NCBI RefSeq assembly: GCF_003097615.1
Contig: NZ_QCZG01000021.1
Location: 1 to 64,000, forward strand
From: Pueribacillus theae
GTDB lineage: Bacteria; Bacillota; Bacilli; Bacillales; UBA6769
Length of the DNA stretch: 64,000 nucleotides
Direction of reading: 5' to 3'
The position numbers and the translations under genes are program-made. How positions within the stretch are numbered: position 1 is the first letter of the stretch; every line of letters begins with the position of its first letter. Below the pieces are notes generated by a model. That model worked only from the letters and a program-made list of their open reading frames with translations. It did no database searches and was not told where the DNA came from. Shown here piece after piece: positions 1 through 8,912 of this stretch.

Positions 1-26
1 ACCACCCGTTCACACGGGTGGTTTTG
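1..26 (+). terminator. Terminator of an upstream gene
   Basis: A perfect 9-bp inverted repeat (ACCACCCGT / ACGGGTGGT) surrounds a TCAC loop and is followed by TTTT. It reads as the Rho-independent terminator of a plus-strand gene lying left of the window. The T-tract is short. Confidence 0.6.
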
Positions 27-234
27 ATTATATAAAAAAGCAGAACAACTAGGTACATGGCGGAAATCTAATCCAAAGGCAGGCCAGGTTTGCTATTGCA
101 TCTGGCGCTTTTGGTATTTTGCTATTGCTGTAGTAAAATATATTAACTGAAGTAATCATTATGGAATTAATTTAATAAAAAAGGGAATTAGTTAAGATAT
201 GAATGTAGTTTTCTGATCTAGGGAGTTGATGTGT

Positions 235-1245
235 GTGGATGAAAGCAGGAGGGAAGAGTTTATCCAGGCAGTTAATAAGGCTTATGCTGAAGAAATGAAG
301 AAGATAAACGACCAGCTTGACAAGGAACTGCTCATCGCCTTGGTTGGCGAGGTAAATGCAGGAAAGTCAACGACGATCAATCAAATATTAGGTAAAAATG
401 TCGCCAGAACGAACCCAAGGCCAGGTGAAACGGTAAGCATCGATCCTTACAATCACGAAGGGCTTGAAAAAATAAAGTTTATGGACACCCCTGGTTTGAA
501 CGATCCAAATGATGAAAACCCTAAAAAAACGCTTGAGTTTATTAAAAAAGCGGATATCATCTTATTTTTTACAAATGCGGCGGGGACGGTTTTTTCTGAA
601 AGCGAGAAAGAGCGGTTTCAAGAGATAGAACAGCATAACCAAAATATCCTTATTGTGCTGAATAAGATTGACGCCGCAGAGGATATTGATGGCCTTGTCC
701 AATTTATAAAAAGTTATACGGAAAATAAATACGATGTCATTCCGATCTCGTCCAAAACTGGCGAAAATATAGACGAGCTTAAAAACCAAATTCTTGACCT
801 TTTAAAAAAAAGAGGAAAGGACCTTCTGTTCGCAAAAAGCATGAGTGATAAATCGGCAGCGGCGAACCGGTGGATTGTAGCGGCAGGTGTATCAGCCGGT
901 GCCATCGGAGCTGTACCGATTCCGGGTTCTGACGTCGTGCCGCTCACTGCATTACAAGTGGGATTGCTTTTAAAGCTGTCGGCTTTGTACGGAAAACAAT
1001 TGTCACTCAAAGACGCGAAAGATTTAATTATCATTACAGCGGCAAAAACTGTCGGCCAAACGCTATACCGGCAAGTCGTGAAGTTTATCCCGGGAGCAGG
1101 CTCAGCCGCCGGGGGCGTGATCGCTTCTTCTTTAACGCTTGCACTCGGTTACGGCGTTAAGCATGCCTATGAAAATGACATTGACATCAATTTTGATAAA
1201 ATTACAGCGCTTTTTCATCAATTCAGGAAAAGAAAAAAACGGTAA
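235..1245 (+). CDS. Era-like P-loop GTPase with C-terminal hydrophobic domain
   Basis: A GTP-binding protein of the Era/TrmE-like class. G1 is GEVNAGKS (residues 38-45), G3 is DTPG (about 84), G4 is NKID (about 143) and G5 is SSK (about 172). After the G domain comes a C-terminal part with two hydrophobic segments (from about residue 218, with a PIPGSD turn) like those of DUF697-type membrane-associated GTPases. TTG at 226 and ATG at 229 are possible starts, but GGGAG at 221-225 lies 9 nt before GTG 235, which I prefer. The gene is monocistronic, ending at a bidirectional terminator shared with katA. The GTPase family is clear; the cellular role and any membrane location are not. Confidence 0.8.
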   Translation: MDESRREEFIQAVNKAYAEEMKKINDQLDKELLIALVGEVNAGKSTTINQILGKNVARTNPRPGETVSIDPYNHEGLEKIKFMDTPGLNDPNDENPKKTLEFIKKADIILFFTNAAGTVFSESEKERFQEIEQHNQNILIVLNKIDAAEDIDGLVQFIKSYTENKYDVIPISSKTGENIDELKNQILDLLKKRGKDLLFAKSMSDKSAAANRWIVAAGVSAGAIGAVPIPGSDVVPLTALQVGLLLKLSALYGKQLSLKDAKDLIIITAAKTVGQTLYRQVVKFIPGAGSAAGGVIASSLTLALGYGVKHAYENDIDINFDKITALFHQFRKRKKR

Positions 1246-1251
1246 AAAATG

Positions 1252-1293
1252 AAAAAGATAGCTAACTTGTTGTGGCAAGCTGCTATCTTTTTT
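1252..1293. terminator. Bidirectional terminator
   Basis: The arms AAAAAGATAGC and GCTATCTTTTTT, with an inner ACTTG/CAAG pair, lie between two converging genes (the GTPase and katA). The A- and T-rich ends serve both strands. Confidence 0.75.
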
Positions 1294-1329
1294 CTCAATT
1301 AATTTCTTTAAATGAGAATAAAAAACATG

Positions 1330-2805
1330 TTATTCATCTATTTTTACATCACTCATTGGAATGCCGAGAGCCTCCGCAACACCTTCGCCGTATGCAGGAT
1401 CAGCTTTGTAGCAATGAACGATATGTTTGATTTTTATTTCTTTCGGAGCATCGCCCATGTTGCGTGCCGTGTTCGCAAATAGCCTTTCCTTTTCTCCGTT
1501 GTCCATGAGATTGAAAAGCCGGCCAGGCTGTGTAAAGTATTGGTCGTCATCTTCCCTGAAATCCCATTGGTATGCATTACCGTGCAGCGCCAAAGGCGGC
1601 TCTTTGAAATCAGGCTGTTCTTCCCATTCTCCGTAGCTGTTCGGTTCGTAATGAATCGTGCTTCCCAAGTTTCCGTCTGTCCTCATTTGTCCGTCTCTAT
1701 GAAAGCTATGGAATGGGCAGCGAGGAGCGTTTACAGGGATTTGGTGATGGTTCACTCCTAAACGGTAACGCTGCGCATCCCCATAGGAGAATAATCTTCC
1801 TTGCAGCATTTTGTCAGGCGAGAAACCAATGCCAGGCACAATATTAGCAGGACTGAACGCGGCTTGCTCGACTTCAGCAAAATAGTTGTCAGGATTTTTG
1901 TTCAGCTCAAATTCTCCGACTTCAATAAGAGGAAAGTCTTTTTTATACCATACTTTCGTAAGATCGAACGGATTGTAAGGCATGTTCAATGCTTCTTCTT
2001 CCGTCATGACTTGAATGTACATTTTCCACTTTGGAAAGTCTCCGTTCTCAATGCTTTCATATAAGTCGCGTTGATGGGTTTCGCGGTCCTTTCCAATGAG
2101 TGCCTCGGCTTCTTCATCGGTTAAATTCTCAATGCCTTGCTGTGTGCGGAAGTGGAATTTCACCCAGTGTCGCTCGTTTTTATCATTAATCATGCTGAAT
2201 GTATGGCTTCCGAACCCGTGCATATGTCTATAAGATTTAGGAATTCCACGATCGCTCATGATGATTGTAACTTGGTGAAGCGCTTCAGGCAATGATGTCC
2301 AGAAATCCCAGTTGTTTTTAGGGCTACGCAAATTTGTGCGCGGATCACGTTTGACGGCATGGTTTAAATCTGGGAATTGCAACGGGTCTCTAAAGAAGAA
2401 TACAGGTGTATTGTTGCCGACAAGATCCCAGTTTCCTTGCTCAGTATAAAACTTCAGAGCAAATCCACGAATGTCCCGCTCGGCATCTGCTGCGCCGCGT
2501 TCTCCTGCAACCGTTGAGAATCGCGCGAACATGTCAGTTTTCTTGCCAACCTTTGAAAAGATTTTCGCTTTCGTATATTTCGTAATGTCATTCGTTACGG
2601 TAAATGTACCGTAGGCTCCTGAGCCTTTTGCATGCATTCGCCTTTCCGGTATGACTTCCCTGTCAAAATGAGCGAGCTTTTCCAAAAACCAAACGTCTTG
2701 CAGTAGCATAGGGCCTCTTGGGCCTGCTGTAAGTACATTCTGATTGTCTGCGACCGGAGCCCCCGCTGCAGTCGTCAGTTTTTTCTTATTGTCTTTCTTA
2801 TTCAT
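1330..2805 (-). CDS. katA: Monofunctional heme catalase
   Basis: Decomposes hydrogen peroxide in the cytoplasm. At 491 aa it fits the small-subunit (clade 3) catalases. The essential distal His is visible in RMHAKG (His58), the Asn partner in [10 protein letters not shown] (about residue 131), and the proximal heme-ligand Tyr in a [10 protein letters not shown] context (about residue 340). The start is ATG with a G-rich ribosome binding site (GGGGGTG) about 9 nt upstream. A PerR-like box lies upstream at 2847-2861, so peroxide induction is likely, as for katA of Bacillus subtilis. Single gene. Confidence 0.95.
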   Translation of the reverse strand: MNKKDNKKKLTTAAGAPVADNQNVLTAGPRGPMLLQDVWFLEKLAHFDREVIPERRMHAKGSGAYGTFTVTNDITKYTKAKIFSKVGKKTDMFARFSTVAGERGAADAERDIRGFALKFYTEQGNWDLVGNNTPVFFFRDPLQFPDLNHAVKRDPRTNLRSPKNNWDFWTSLPEALHQVTIIMSDRGIPKSYRHMHGFGSHTFSMINDKNERHWVKFHFRTQQGIENLTDEEAEALIGKDRETHQRDLYESIENGDFPKWKMYIQVMTEEEALNMPYNPFDLTKVWYKKDFPLIEVGEFELNKNPDNYFAEVEQAAFSPANIVPGIGFSPDKMLQGRLFSYGDAQRYRLGVNHHQIPVNAPRCPFHSFHRDGQMRTDGNLGSTIHYEPNSYGEWEEQPDFKEPPLALHGNAYQWDFREDDDQYFTQPGRLFNLMDNGEKERLFANTARNMGDAPKEIKIKHIVHCYKADPAYGEGVAEALGIPMSDVKIDE

Positions 2806-2823
2806 TACATTAACACCCCCGAG

Positions 2824-2842
2824 TAATAATGAAAATCATTCT
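2824..2842 (-). promoter_or_regulatory. Possible Fur-type metal box before katA
   Basis: AATAATGAAAATCATTCTT resembles the Fur/Zur/PerR class of 7-1-7 boxes (NNATAATGATNNTCATTNN type), with its two halves around a central A. It lies between the PerR-like box and the katA ribosome binding site. It could be a second PerR half-site cluster rather than a true Fur box. Confidence 0.35.
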
Positions 2843-2846
2843 TTAT

Positions 2847-2861
2847 TTACAATAATTATAA
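2847..2861 (-). promoter_or_regulatory. PerR-like operator of katA
   Basis: TTACAATAATTATAA matches the Per box consensus TTATAATNATTATAA at all but one position. It sits about 42 bp upstream of the katA start codon, overlapping AT-rich promoter-like sequence, which is where peroxide-responsive repression by PerR is expected. Confidence 0.7.
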
Positions 2862-2970
2862 TAACATAGGCATTATAATTTTGCTATAAATGTAATCTGT
2901 TTCTTTTTGGAAAACCATTTTAAAGGACAAGTATCATTACAACATATGCAGTCACTTCAACCCTTAGACC

Positions 2971-3003
2971 AAAAAAAAAGACCAGTGAAAACATTCACTG
3001 ATC
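2971..3003 (-). terminator. Terminator of pyrP
   Basis: On the minus strand GATCAGTGAA pairs with TTCACTGGTC (one G-T pair), followed by nine T. It directly follows the stop codon of the uracil permease. Confidence 0.8.
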
Positions 3004-3014
3004 ATTTCTTTCGG

Positions 3015-4295
3015 TTATTCATTTGACAGGTTCAAAAGATCAAGCAGTTTGAAGAACAAACTTAGCGAAATGGCAATAATCGTGGCGAGCCCCATTCCTT
3101 TCAATTCGACTGTCCCGATCTGGATGGCCGCACCGCTAATCCCGATAACGAGAACGACGCAAGTTAAAATAAGGTTTTGTGAGTTGCTGTAATCGACTTT
3201 TGACTCAATAAGCATGCGGATGCCGCTCACTGCAATGATGCCGAACAAAAGCAATGAAATACCGCCCATAACAGGCTGTGGGATTGATGAAATAAGTGCA
3301 GCCAATTTGCCGAAGAACGACAGAATAATTGCTATCACCGCTGCTCCTCCGATTATCCAAGTCGAGTATACGCGGGTAATCGCAAGGACCCCAATGTTCT
3401 CACCGTACGTCGTATTCGGTGTCGAACCAACGAAGCTTGATAGAATCGTAGAAATCCCATTTCCCATTAGCGAGCGATCAAGCCCGGGGTCTTTCATTAA
3501 GTCTTTTTTAACAATATTGCCTGTTACAACGAGATGGCCGATATGTTCAGGAATTAATACGAGGGCAGCAGGCAAGATAATAAAAACATCAGACCAATTG
3601 AACTTCATCGCATAAAAGGTAGGCAAAGAAAGTATATCTGCTTCACCAACTTTCGTGAAATCGACCATTCCAAAAAAGTAAGCAATGATATACCCTGCAA
3701 TAATGCCAAGCAAGATGGGAATAATTTTGAGAAAGCCGCGAAGCATGACCCAAAAAATGATCGTAAGAAATAAAGTCAGCGTGGAAACGGCAATGACATT
3801 CATGTCAATTGTCCAAGTTTCCGGCGCATCGGACGGTTTCACAAACCCTGCCATCTGTGCGGCGGTTGGGACGAGCTCAAGTCCAATGACTGCAACAATT
3901 GCCCCCATTGCGGCTGGCGGGAAAATAACGTCCAGCCACCCGGTACCGGCAACTTTTACGATAAACGACACGATGACGAGTACGATGCCGACCGCAAGGA
4001 ATCCTCCCAATGCATGGCTGTATCCTTCAATACCAGCGTATTTTGACAGAACAAAAAAAACCGGTGACAAAAAAGCAAAACTCGAACCGAGATAAGCGGG
4101 AATTTGCCCTTTCGTCATGAAAAGATACAAAATAGTCCCGACTCCGTTCATGAGCAAGATAATTGCTGGATCGACTCCGAATAATATCGGGACTAATACG
4201 GTTGAGCCGAACATTGCAAACAAATGCTGGATGCTTAACGGCAAGCTTTGGAGTAGTGGCAAACGCTCGTCTACTTGAATTTCTCGTTGTTTCAT
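3015..4295 (-). CDS. pyrP: Uracil permease (NCS2 family)
   Basis: Uracil:proton symporter of the nucleobase:cation symporter-2 family (UraA/PyrP), an inner-membrane protein of 426 aa with about 12-14 hydrophobic helices. The N-terminal PLSIQHLFAMFGSTVLVP and the later VIGLELVP and GENIGVLA segments are typical of the family; the last lies in the substrate-site region. The frame stays open upstream to 4361, but ATG 4295 is preceded by GGAGGG at the right distance, and the upstream codons lie inside the attenuator, so 4295 is the start. The leader carries a PyrR-binding attenuator, which fits a uracil rather than a xanthine carrier. Confidence 0.93.
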   Translation of the reverse strand: MKQREIQVDERLPLLQSLPLSIQHLFAMFGSTVLVPILFGVDPAIILLMNGVGTILYLFMTKGQIPAYLGSSFAFLSPVFFVLSKYAGIEGYSHALGGFLAVGIVLVIVSFIVKVAGTGWLDVIFPPAAMGAIVAVIGLELVPTAAQMAGFVKPSDAPETWTIDMNVIAVSTLTLFLTIIFWVMLRGFLKIIPILLGIIAGYIIAYFFGMVDFTKVGEADILSLPTFYAMKFNWSDVFIILPAALVLIPEHIGHLVVTGNIVKKDLMKDPGLDRSLMGNGISTILSSFVGSTPNTTYGENIGVLAITRVYSTWIIGGAAVIAIILSFFGKLAALISSIPQPVMGGISLLLFGIIAVSGIRMLIESKVDYSNSQNLILTCVVLVIGISGAAIQIGTVELKGMGLATIIAISLSLFFKLLDLLNLSNE

Positions 4296-4327
4296 GAAAG
4301 TTTCCCTCCTAACTAAATGTAGACTAC

Positions 4328-4435
4328 AAAAAAGCACCTTGCCAATGATCGCAAGGTGCACAGTTTTTTCATAGTGATTCCTAGGTACACAGATGGAATG
4401 AAGTGCTTCACGAACCTTGAAAGCCTCACTGGACT
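4328..4435 (-). promoter_or_regulatory. PyrR-binding transcription attenuator
   Basis: The minus-strand leader of pyrP holds a PyrR binding loop at 4421-4435 (AGTCCAGTGAGGCTT), with the conserved terminal hexaloop CNGNGA seen as CAGTGA and outer CCTT/AAGG pairing. Downstream is an intrinsic terminator (GCACCTTGC / GCAAGGTGC, then T6) at 4328-4359. The segment CAAGGT at 4414-4419, on the 3' side of the binding loop, can instead pair with ACCTTG of the terminator arm at 4352-4357, giving the antiterminator. UMP-bound PyrR would stabilise the loop and cause termination. Confidence 0.88.
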
Positions 4436-4466
4436 TTTTAAAGGCAGCTTTTCAATTGTCTTAGAT

Positions 4467-4496
4467 ATTATGGCAAATCCCTTTATCTAAAGTCAA
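4467..4496 (-). promoter_or_regulatory. SigA-type promoter of pyrP
   Basis: Minus-strand TTGACT (4491-4496) and CATAAT (4467-4472) are separated by 18 nt. Transcription from here enters the PyrR attenuator directly. Confidence 0.7.
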
Positions 4497-4671
4497 TACA
4501 TAATTTTTTTTCCTTTGGAAAAGGAACTTATGTTCCCTGATCTTAGTTTGACGAATTGCTCTACAACTCTTGAAAATCAAAATAAAAGAAAGGATGGATA
4601 AACGCTGGATGATTCTTGGTAAAGAAAACATAAGAAGAATTGAAAGGTGAGCCATTTTTATATGGATCAAG

Positions 4672-4701
4672 TTGATTTAAAGGGGCGTGCTATTGCATAA
4701 T
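4672..4701 (+). promoter_or_regulatory. SigA-type promoter of purC
   Basis: TTGATT (4672-4677) and CATAAT (4696-4701) are 18 nt apart. The predicted transcript start near 4708 leaves no room for a start at TTG 4713 and supports ATG 4737. Confidence 0.55.
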
Positions 4702-4736
4702 GAAAGAAAACTTTGCTCAAGGAATGGTGGGGAAAC

Positions 4737-5426
4737 ATGAAACTTATATATACTGGCAAAACGAAAAACGTGTACGCGCTTGAAGATGGGAACTACTTAC
4801 TTAAATTTAAAGATGACATGACGGGGGAGGGCGGCGTATTTGATCCTGGTGCAAATACTGTCGGTCTGACAATGGAAGGGGCTGGACAAGCTGGCCTTCG
4901 TCTAACGAAGTATTTTTTTGAAATTCTAAAGGATAAAGGCATCCCAACCCATTATGTGGACGCCAATCTTGATGAAGCGACGATGACGGTTTTGCCTGCG
5001 GAGGTTTTTGGCGAAGGGCTTGAAGTGATTTGCCGTTTCAAAGCAGTTGGCAGCTTTCTACGCCGTTACGGAAAATATGTGAAGGAGGGGCAAGCCCTCG
5101 ATTCATTCGTTGAAGTTACGCTGAAAGATGATGAAAGAGGCGATCCCCCGATTAGCGAAGATGCGCTCGCTATGTTAAACATCCTCTCAAGAGAAGAATA
5201 TGCCACACTTAAACAATTAACGGTTGAGATCGCAAATATCGTGAAAAATGAACTTGCCAAAAGAGACATTAAGCTCTACGATATTAAATTCGAATTTGGA
5301 AGAGTGGGCAAAGATAAGCATATTGCTTTAATCGATGAAATTTCAGGAGGCAATATGCGGGCTTATAAAAATGGGGAGCCAATCAAACCTCTAGATTTGG
5401 AAAAAATGATCATAGATGCACAATAA
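4737..5426 (+). CDS. purC: Phosphoribosylaminoimidazole-succinocarboxamide synthase (SAICAR synthase), orphan copy
   Basis: ATP-dependent ligase joining aspartate to CAIR in purine synthesis. At 229 aa it has the family landmarks: N-terminal YTGKTKNVY (glycine-rich nucleotide loop), CRFKAVGSFLRRYG, the LKDDERGDPPISEDAL signature and LIDEISGGNMR. The sequence is noticeably unlike PurC of the Bacillus subtilis pur operon (for example KDDMTGEGG instead of KDSATAFNG near the N-terminus). It stands alone, next to pyrP rather than in a pur cluster. ATG 4737 fits the GGTGGGG ribosome binding site and the promoter. The family is sure; whether it is the main PurC or a second one cannot be decided from this window. 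Confidence 0.85.
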   Translation: MKLIYTGKTKNVYALEDGNYLLKFKDDMTGEGGVFDPGANTVGLTMEGAGQAGLRLTKYFFEILKDKGIPTHYVDANLDEATMTVLPAEVFGEGLEVICRFKAVGSFLRRYGKYVKEGQALDSFVEVTLKDDERGDPPISEDALAMLNILSREEYATLKQLTVEIANIVKNELAKRDIKLYDIKFEFGRVGKDKHIALIDEISGGNMRAYKNGEPIKPLDLEKMIIDAQ

Positions 5427-5437
5427 AAAGGAAAATG

Positions 5438-5466
5438 TTACCTTTTGCCGAACCCTTTGGTATAGT
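5438..5466 (+). promoter_or_regulatory. Possible SigA-type promoter of the SleB-like gene
   Basis: TTACCT (5438-5443) and TATAGT (5461-5466) are 17 nt apart; the -35 is weak. I do not see a convincing SigG-type promoter. Confidence 0.4.
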
Positions 5467-5509
5467 AAGAAATGTATGTAAGAATCATTCATTTCTATAG
5501 GAGGGGAAA

Positions 5510-6133
5510 ATGAAAAAAATCTTATTTCACGGCATTATTTTATTTTTGGGAACATTTTTCTTTTTCGCCGAAGCTTCGAATGGGAAAGCGGCAAGTTTAT
5601 TAAAGCTTGGCAGCACAGGACAAGAAGTGTACGATGTCCAAGCGAAATTACATAGGATGGGCTATTTGCATACGAATCCTACTGGTTTCTACGGCCCGTT
5701 GACAGAACGGGCAGTCAAGGATTTCCAGTACGAAACACGCCTATGGGCAGATGGAATCGTTGGCATAAGCACGAGAAACCAGCTTGGCAACGTTGAAATG
5801 ATGGCTAGAGTCATTCACGGGGAAGCAAGAGGAGAGTCATATGGTGGAAAAGTAGCTGTTGCGGCGGTTATTTTGAACAGAAAGGACTCCCCGCATTTTC
5901 CGAATACCATTCGGGACGTTATTTTTCAAAGAAACGCATTTACAGCTGTTCATGACGGCCAATATCATCTTACCCCAGGAAATGATGCATATAAGGCCGC
6001 AATCCACGCGTTGAAAGGACATGATCCTACGAACGGTTCGACATACTATTACAATCCGAGGATCGCAACGAATAAATGGATATCTACCCGCCAAACAACC
6101 GGGGAAATCGGAAATCATGTGTTTGCACAATGA
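5510..6133 (+). CDS. SleB-family cell wall (spore cortex) hydrolase
   Basis: A secreted peptidoglycan hydrolase of 207 aa. The order is a signal peptide (about 1-27, ending near GKAAS), a PG_binding_1 domain (about 30-90, LGSTGQEVYDVQAKLHRMGY) and a Hydrolase_2 catalytic domain (about 100-205) starting MARVIHGEARGE, whose Glu is the likely catalytic residue. The domain order and length match SleB, a lytic transglycosylase that degrades spore cortex. However, sleB is normally followed by ypeB, and here it is not, so this may be a SleB paralogue. RBS AGGAGGGG precedes ATG 5510. Monocistronic, ending at a terminator. Confidence 0.85.
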   Translation: MKKILFHGIILFLGTFFFFAEASNGKAASLLKLGSTGQEVYDVQAKLHRMGYLHTNPTGFYGPLTERAVKDFQYETRLWADGIVGISTRNQLGNVEMMARVIHGEARGESYGGKVAVAAVILNRKDSPHFPNTIRDVIFQRNAFTAVHDGQYHLTPGNDAYKAAIHALKGHDPTNGSTYYYNPRIATNKWISTRQTTGEIGNHVFAQ

Positions 6134-6147
6134 AATATGATGGTTAT

Positions 6148-6185
6148 AAAAGGGCAACCTAAACAATAGGGTTCCCTTTTTCCTT
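6148..6185 (+). terminator. Terminator
   Basis: AAAGGG-AACC pairs with GGTT-CCCTTT (one C-C mismatch), followed by a T-rich tract. It ends the SleB-like gene. Confidence 0.7.
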
Positions 6186-6298
6186 TTTGAAATTGTCGTT
6201 TGAAATTTTTATGTAATTCATGTAACTTAAATGAAATAGGATACGTGTAGGTGTTTTTTTATTTTAAAAAACTGAAGTTTGTCCAAAAGGAGAGAATC

Positions 6299-7720
6299 AT
6301 GGGAGAGCGTAAAACCAGAATTGAATCAGATTTAATTGGAGCAAAAGAAGTGCCGATAAATGCTTACTACGGGATACAAACGTTGCGTGCGGTTGAAAAT
6401 TTCCCGATTACAGGGTATAGAATTCATACAGAACTTATCCGGGCTATAGCAATTGTGAAAAAAGCTGCTGCCACAGCAAATGCTGAAATTGGACTGCTCG
6501 ATCGCCAATTGAGCGAAGTCATTGTCAAGGCTGCAGATGAAGTAATTGATGGCAAATTTGATGGCGAGTTCATCGTTGACCCCATTCAAGGCGGGGCCGG
6601 AACGTCAATTAATATGAACGCAAACGAAGTAATTGCGAATCGCGCGCTTGAACTGTTGGGAGACACAAAAGGCAATTACCAAAGGCTGAGCCCGAACACA
6701 CATGTGAATATGGCGCAATCAACGAATGACGCCTGTCCGACAGCGATTCACATTTCAACACTTTCCCTTATAGATAAATTATTAGCTGCAATGGAAGAAT
6801 TACGTGATGCATTTAAGAAAAAGGGCGAAGAATTCAGCGGCCTGATTAAAATGGGAAGAACGCATTTGCAAGATGCTGTTCCGATTCGCCTTGGACAAGA
6901 ATTTGAAGCTTATGCTCGTGTGTTTAGCCGTGATATGAAACGATTAAAGCAGACATGCGAGAACTTATACGAAGTGAATATGGGTGCGACAGCAGTCGGT
7001 ACAGGCTTGAACGCAGAACCACGATACATAAAACGAGTCGTTGAATTGCTAAGCAAATTTAGCGGTTATCCACTTGTGAATGCAGAGCATCTTGTTGACG
7101 CCACACAAAATACAGATGCTTATACAGAAGTATCTTCTGCGTTAAAAGTTTGTATGATTAACATGTCAAAGGTTGCGAACGATCTTCGAATGATGGCTTC
7201 AGGTCCGCGTGCCGGTTTAGGCGAGATTCGCCTTCCGGCCCGCCAGCCAGGATCTTCCATCATGCCGGGTAAAGTGAACCCCGTCATGTGTGAAGTTGTA
7301 AACCAAGTGGCGTTTCAAGTTATCGGAAATGACCATACAATTAGCTTTGCATCTGAAGCGGGCCAGTTTGAATTAAATGTCATGGAACCTGTTCTTGTCT
7401 TTAATCTTCATCAGTCATTAAGCATGATGGCGAACGTCTTCAAAGTTTTTAAAGACTATTGCATCGATGGCATTGAAGCGAATGAAAAAGTGTGCAAAAA
7501 TTATGTGGAAAGAAGCATCGGAATTGTAACAGCACTTAATCCACACATCGGGTATGAATCTGCAACGAAAGTTGCAAAAGAAGCATTGGAAACTGGGCGA
7601 TCGGTTCGCGAGCTTTGCCTTCATTACAACCTTCTGACAGAAGAAAAATTGAATGAAATTTTAAACCCATTCGAAATGACGAACCCGGGAATTTCCGGTG
7701 CGGCGGTTCCCTCAAGATAA
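6299..7720 (+). CDS. ansB: Aspartate ammonia-lyase (aspartase)
   Basis: Converts L-aspartate to fumarate and ammonia in the cytoplasm. At 473 aa it has the fumarase/aspartase superfamily signature GSSIMPGKVNP (about residues 318-328, the mobile catalytic loop). YYGIQTLRAVENFPITGY near the N-terminus is the aspartase form rather than the fumarase or argininosuccinase form. ATG 6299 is preceded by AAAGGAGAG; the extra 16 codons upstream lack a site. In Bacillus subtilis ansB follows the asparaginase gene ansA, but no ansA is present here. Confidence 0.92.
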   Translation: MGERKTRIESDLIGAKEVPINAYYGIQTLRAVENFPITGYRIHTELIRAIAIVKKAAATANAEIGLLDRQLSEVIVKAADEVIDGKFDGEFIVDPIQGGAGTSINMNANEVIANRALELLGDTKGNYQRLSPNTHVNMAQSTNDACPTAIHISTLSLIDKLLAAMEELRDAFKKKGEEFSGLIKMGRTHLQDAVPIRLGQEFEAYARVFSRDMKRLKQTCENLYEVNMGATAVGTGLNAEPRYIKRVVELLSKFSGYPLVNAEHLVDATQNTDAYTEVSSALKVCMINMSKVANDLRMMASGPRAGLGEIRLPARQPGSSIMPGKVNPVMCEVVNQVAFQVIGNDHTISFASEAGQFELNVMEPVLVFNLHQSLSMMANVFKVFKDYCIDGIEANEKVCKNYVERSIGIVTALNPHIGYESATKVAKEALETGRSVRELCLHYNLLTEEKLNEILNPFEMTNPGISGAAVPSR

Positions 7721-7803
7721 CAAAATCTATTCAAAAGTTGGGCGCATTTGATTAAATGGGCCAAGAAAATGCGAAAAATTATTCATTACGCGGAGGTAAA
7801 GAA

Positions 7804-8871
7804 GTGTTAAGAAAAAACATCTTAGGATTGGTTATGGCAATGGCTGTCGTGCTTGTTCTTACCGCTTGTGGAGGGAACAAAAATTCGGAAGGATCTCAAA
7901 ATAATGATGGCGCAAATGCAAACAAAGAAGAAAGCCCAGAAAAGGTGTCCATTGATATCGGCATGCTGAAATTAACGAGCTCTGCACCGCTCTTCATAGC
8001 ACTTGAGAAAGGTTTTTTTGAAGAAGAAGGCATTGATGCAAAAGCGACATGGTTTGAAGCTGCACAGCCCATCGCTGTCGCAACAGCTTCAGGAGATGTT
8101 GACGTAGGGGCAACTGGCATTACAGCAAGCTTGTATAATATGGTTGCCAGCGGTGAAAAACTCGTCATTGTTGCGGATAAAGGGAGAGAACAAGCCGGTT
8201 ATTCTTCAACTGCGTTTTTAGTTCCGAATGACTCGGATATCGAGAAAATTGAACAATTAAAAGGTAAAAAAATCGGGATTACACAGACTGGTTCAACATA
8301 CCATTACATGTCAGGCAGGGTGTTGGAAAAGCATGGCTTATCTACAAAAGACGTAGAGCTTGTTCCGCTTAACAGCATTCCTGGCTTAATGGAAGCGTTA
8401 AAAAGCAAACAGGTTGACGCAGTTCTTCTGAATGAACCGAATATTTCGATCGTTGAAGAAGAAGGTTACGGTAAACAAATCGTACAGATTGGCGACGAAA
8501 TTGAGTATCAAACATCCGGTATTTTTCTTTCGAAAAAGCTTGCCGACAATGAAGAAGCTGCGAAGCGTTTCTTAAAAGTTTACGCAAAAGCGACCCAATA
8601 CTATTATGACGCTGTCTTAACTAAAGAAGGCGATAAAATCGTACCTGGCGAGAACTATGATGAAGTCATTGAGATTATTGCAAAATATACGGATCAAGAG
8701 CCTGATCTGATTAAAAAAGGCCTTCCTTATATGGATCGCGACGGAAAGCTGCTTGCTGACGACATCCAAACGCAAGTAGACTGGTATGCAAAAGAAAAAT
8801 TGATCGATAAATCATTTGATGCAAGTGAAATTGTAAACACAGAGTTGTTGGACGAAGCGCTTAAAGAATAA
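7804..8871 (+). CDS. ABC importer substrate-binding lipoprotein, NMT1/SsuA type
   Basis: Lipid-anchored periplasmic-type binding protein (355 aa) of the NMT1/THI5-SsuA-TauA group, which binds small organic ligands. The lipobox is LTAC (Cys22). The mature protein starts with a charged linker, then the family pattern of KGFFEEEGIDAKATWFEA, ASGDVDVG and LKGKKIGITQTGSTYHYM. GTG 7804 lies 7 nt after GGAGG; the 16 codons before it would run through the RBS. First gene of a three-gene operon with an ATPase and a permease. The substrate is not predictable from sequence; sulfonates, thiamine precursors and related compounds are all possible. Confidence 0.87.
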   Translation: MLRKNILGLVMAMAVVLVLTACGGNKNSEGSQNNDGANANKEESPEKVSIDIGMLKLTSSAPLFIALEKGFFEEEGIDAKATWFEAAQPIAVATASGDVDVGATGITASLYNMVASGEKLVIVADKGREQAGYSSTAFLVPNDSDIEKIEQLKGKKIGITQTGSTYHYMSGRVLEKHGLSTKDVELVPLNSIPGLMEALKSKQVDAVLLNEPNISIVEEEGYGKQIVQIGDEIEYQTSGIFLSKKLADNEEAAKRFLKVYAKATQYYYDAVLTKEGDKIVPGENYDEVIEIIAKYTDQEPDLIKKGLPYMDRDGKLLADDIQTQVDWYAKEKLIDKSFDASEIVNTELLDEALKE

Positions 8872-8912
8872 CGTTCATCAACCTTTTAAAGGACTAGGGA
8901 AGTGAAGCACCT

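Noticed and set aside
89-128. 11-bp direct repeat TTTGCTATTGC at 89-99 and 118-128
   Set aside because: Too short and isolated to interpret; no dyad or gene boundary is associated with it.
4461-4670. 69-codon minus-strand frame upstream of pyrP
   Set aside because: It lies across the pyrP promoter, has no ribosome binding site and no protein-like composition.
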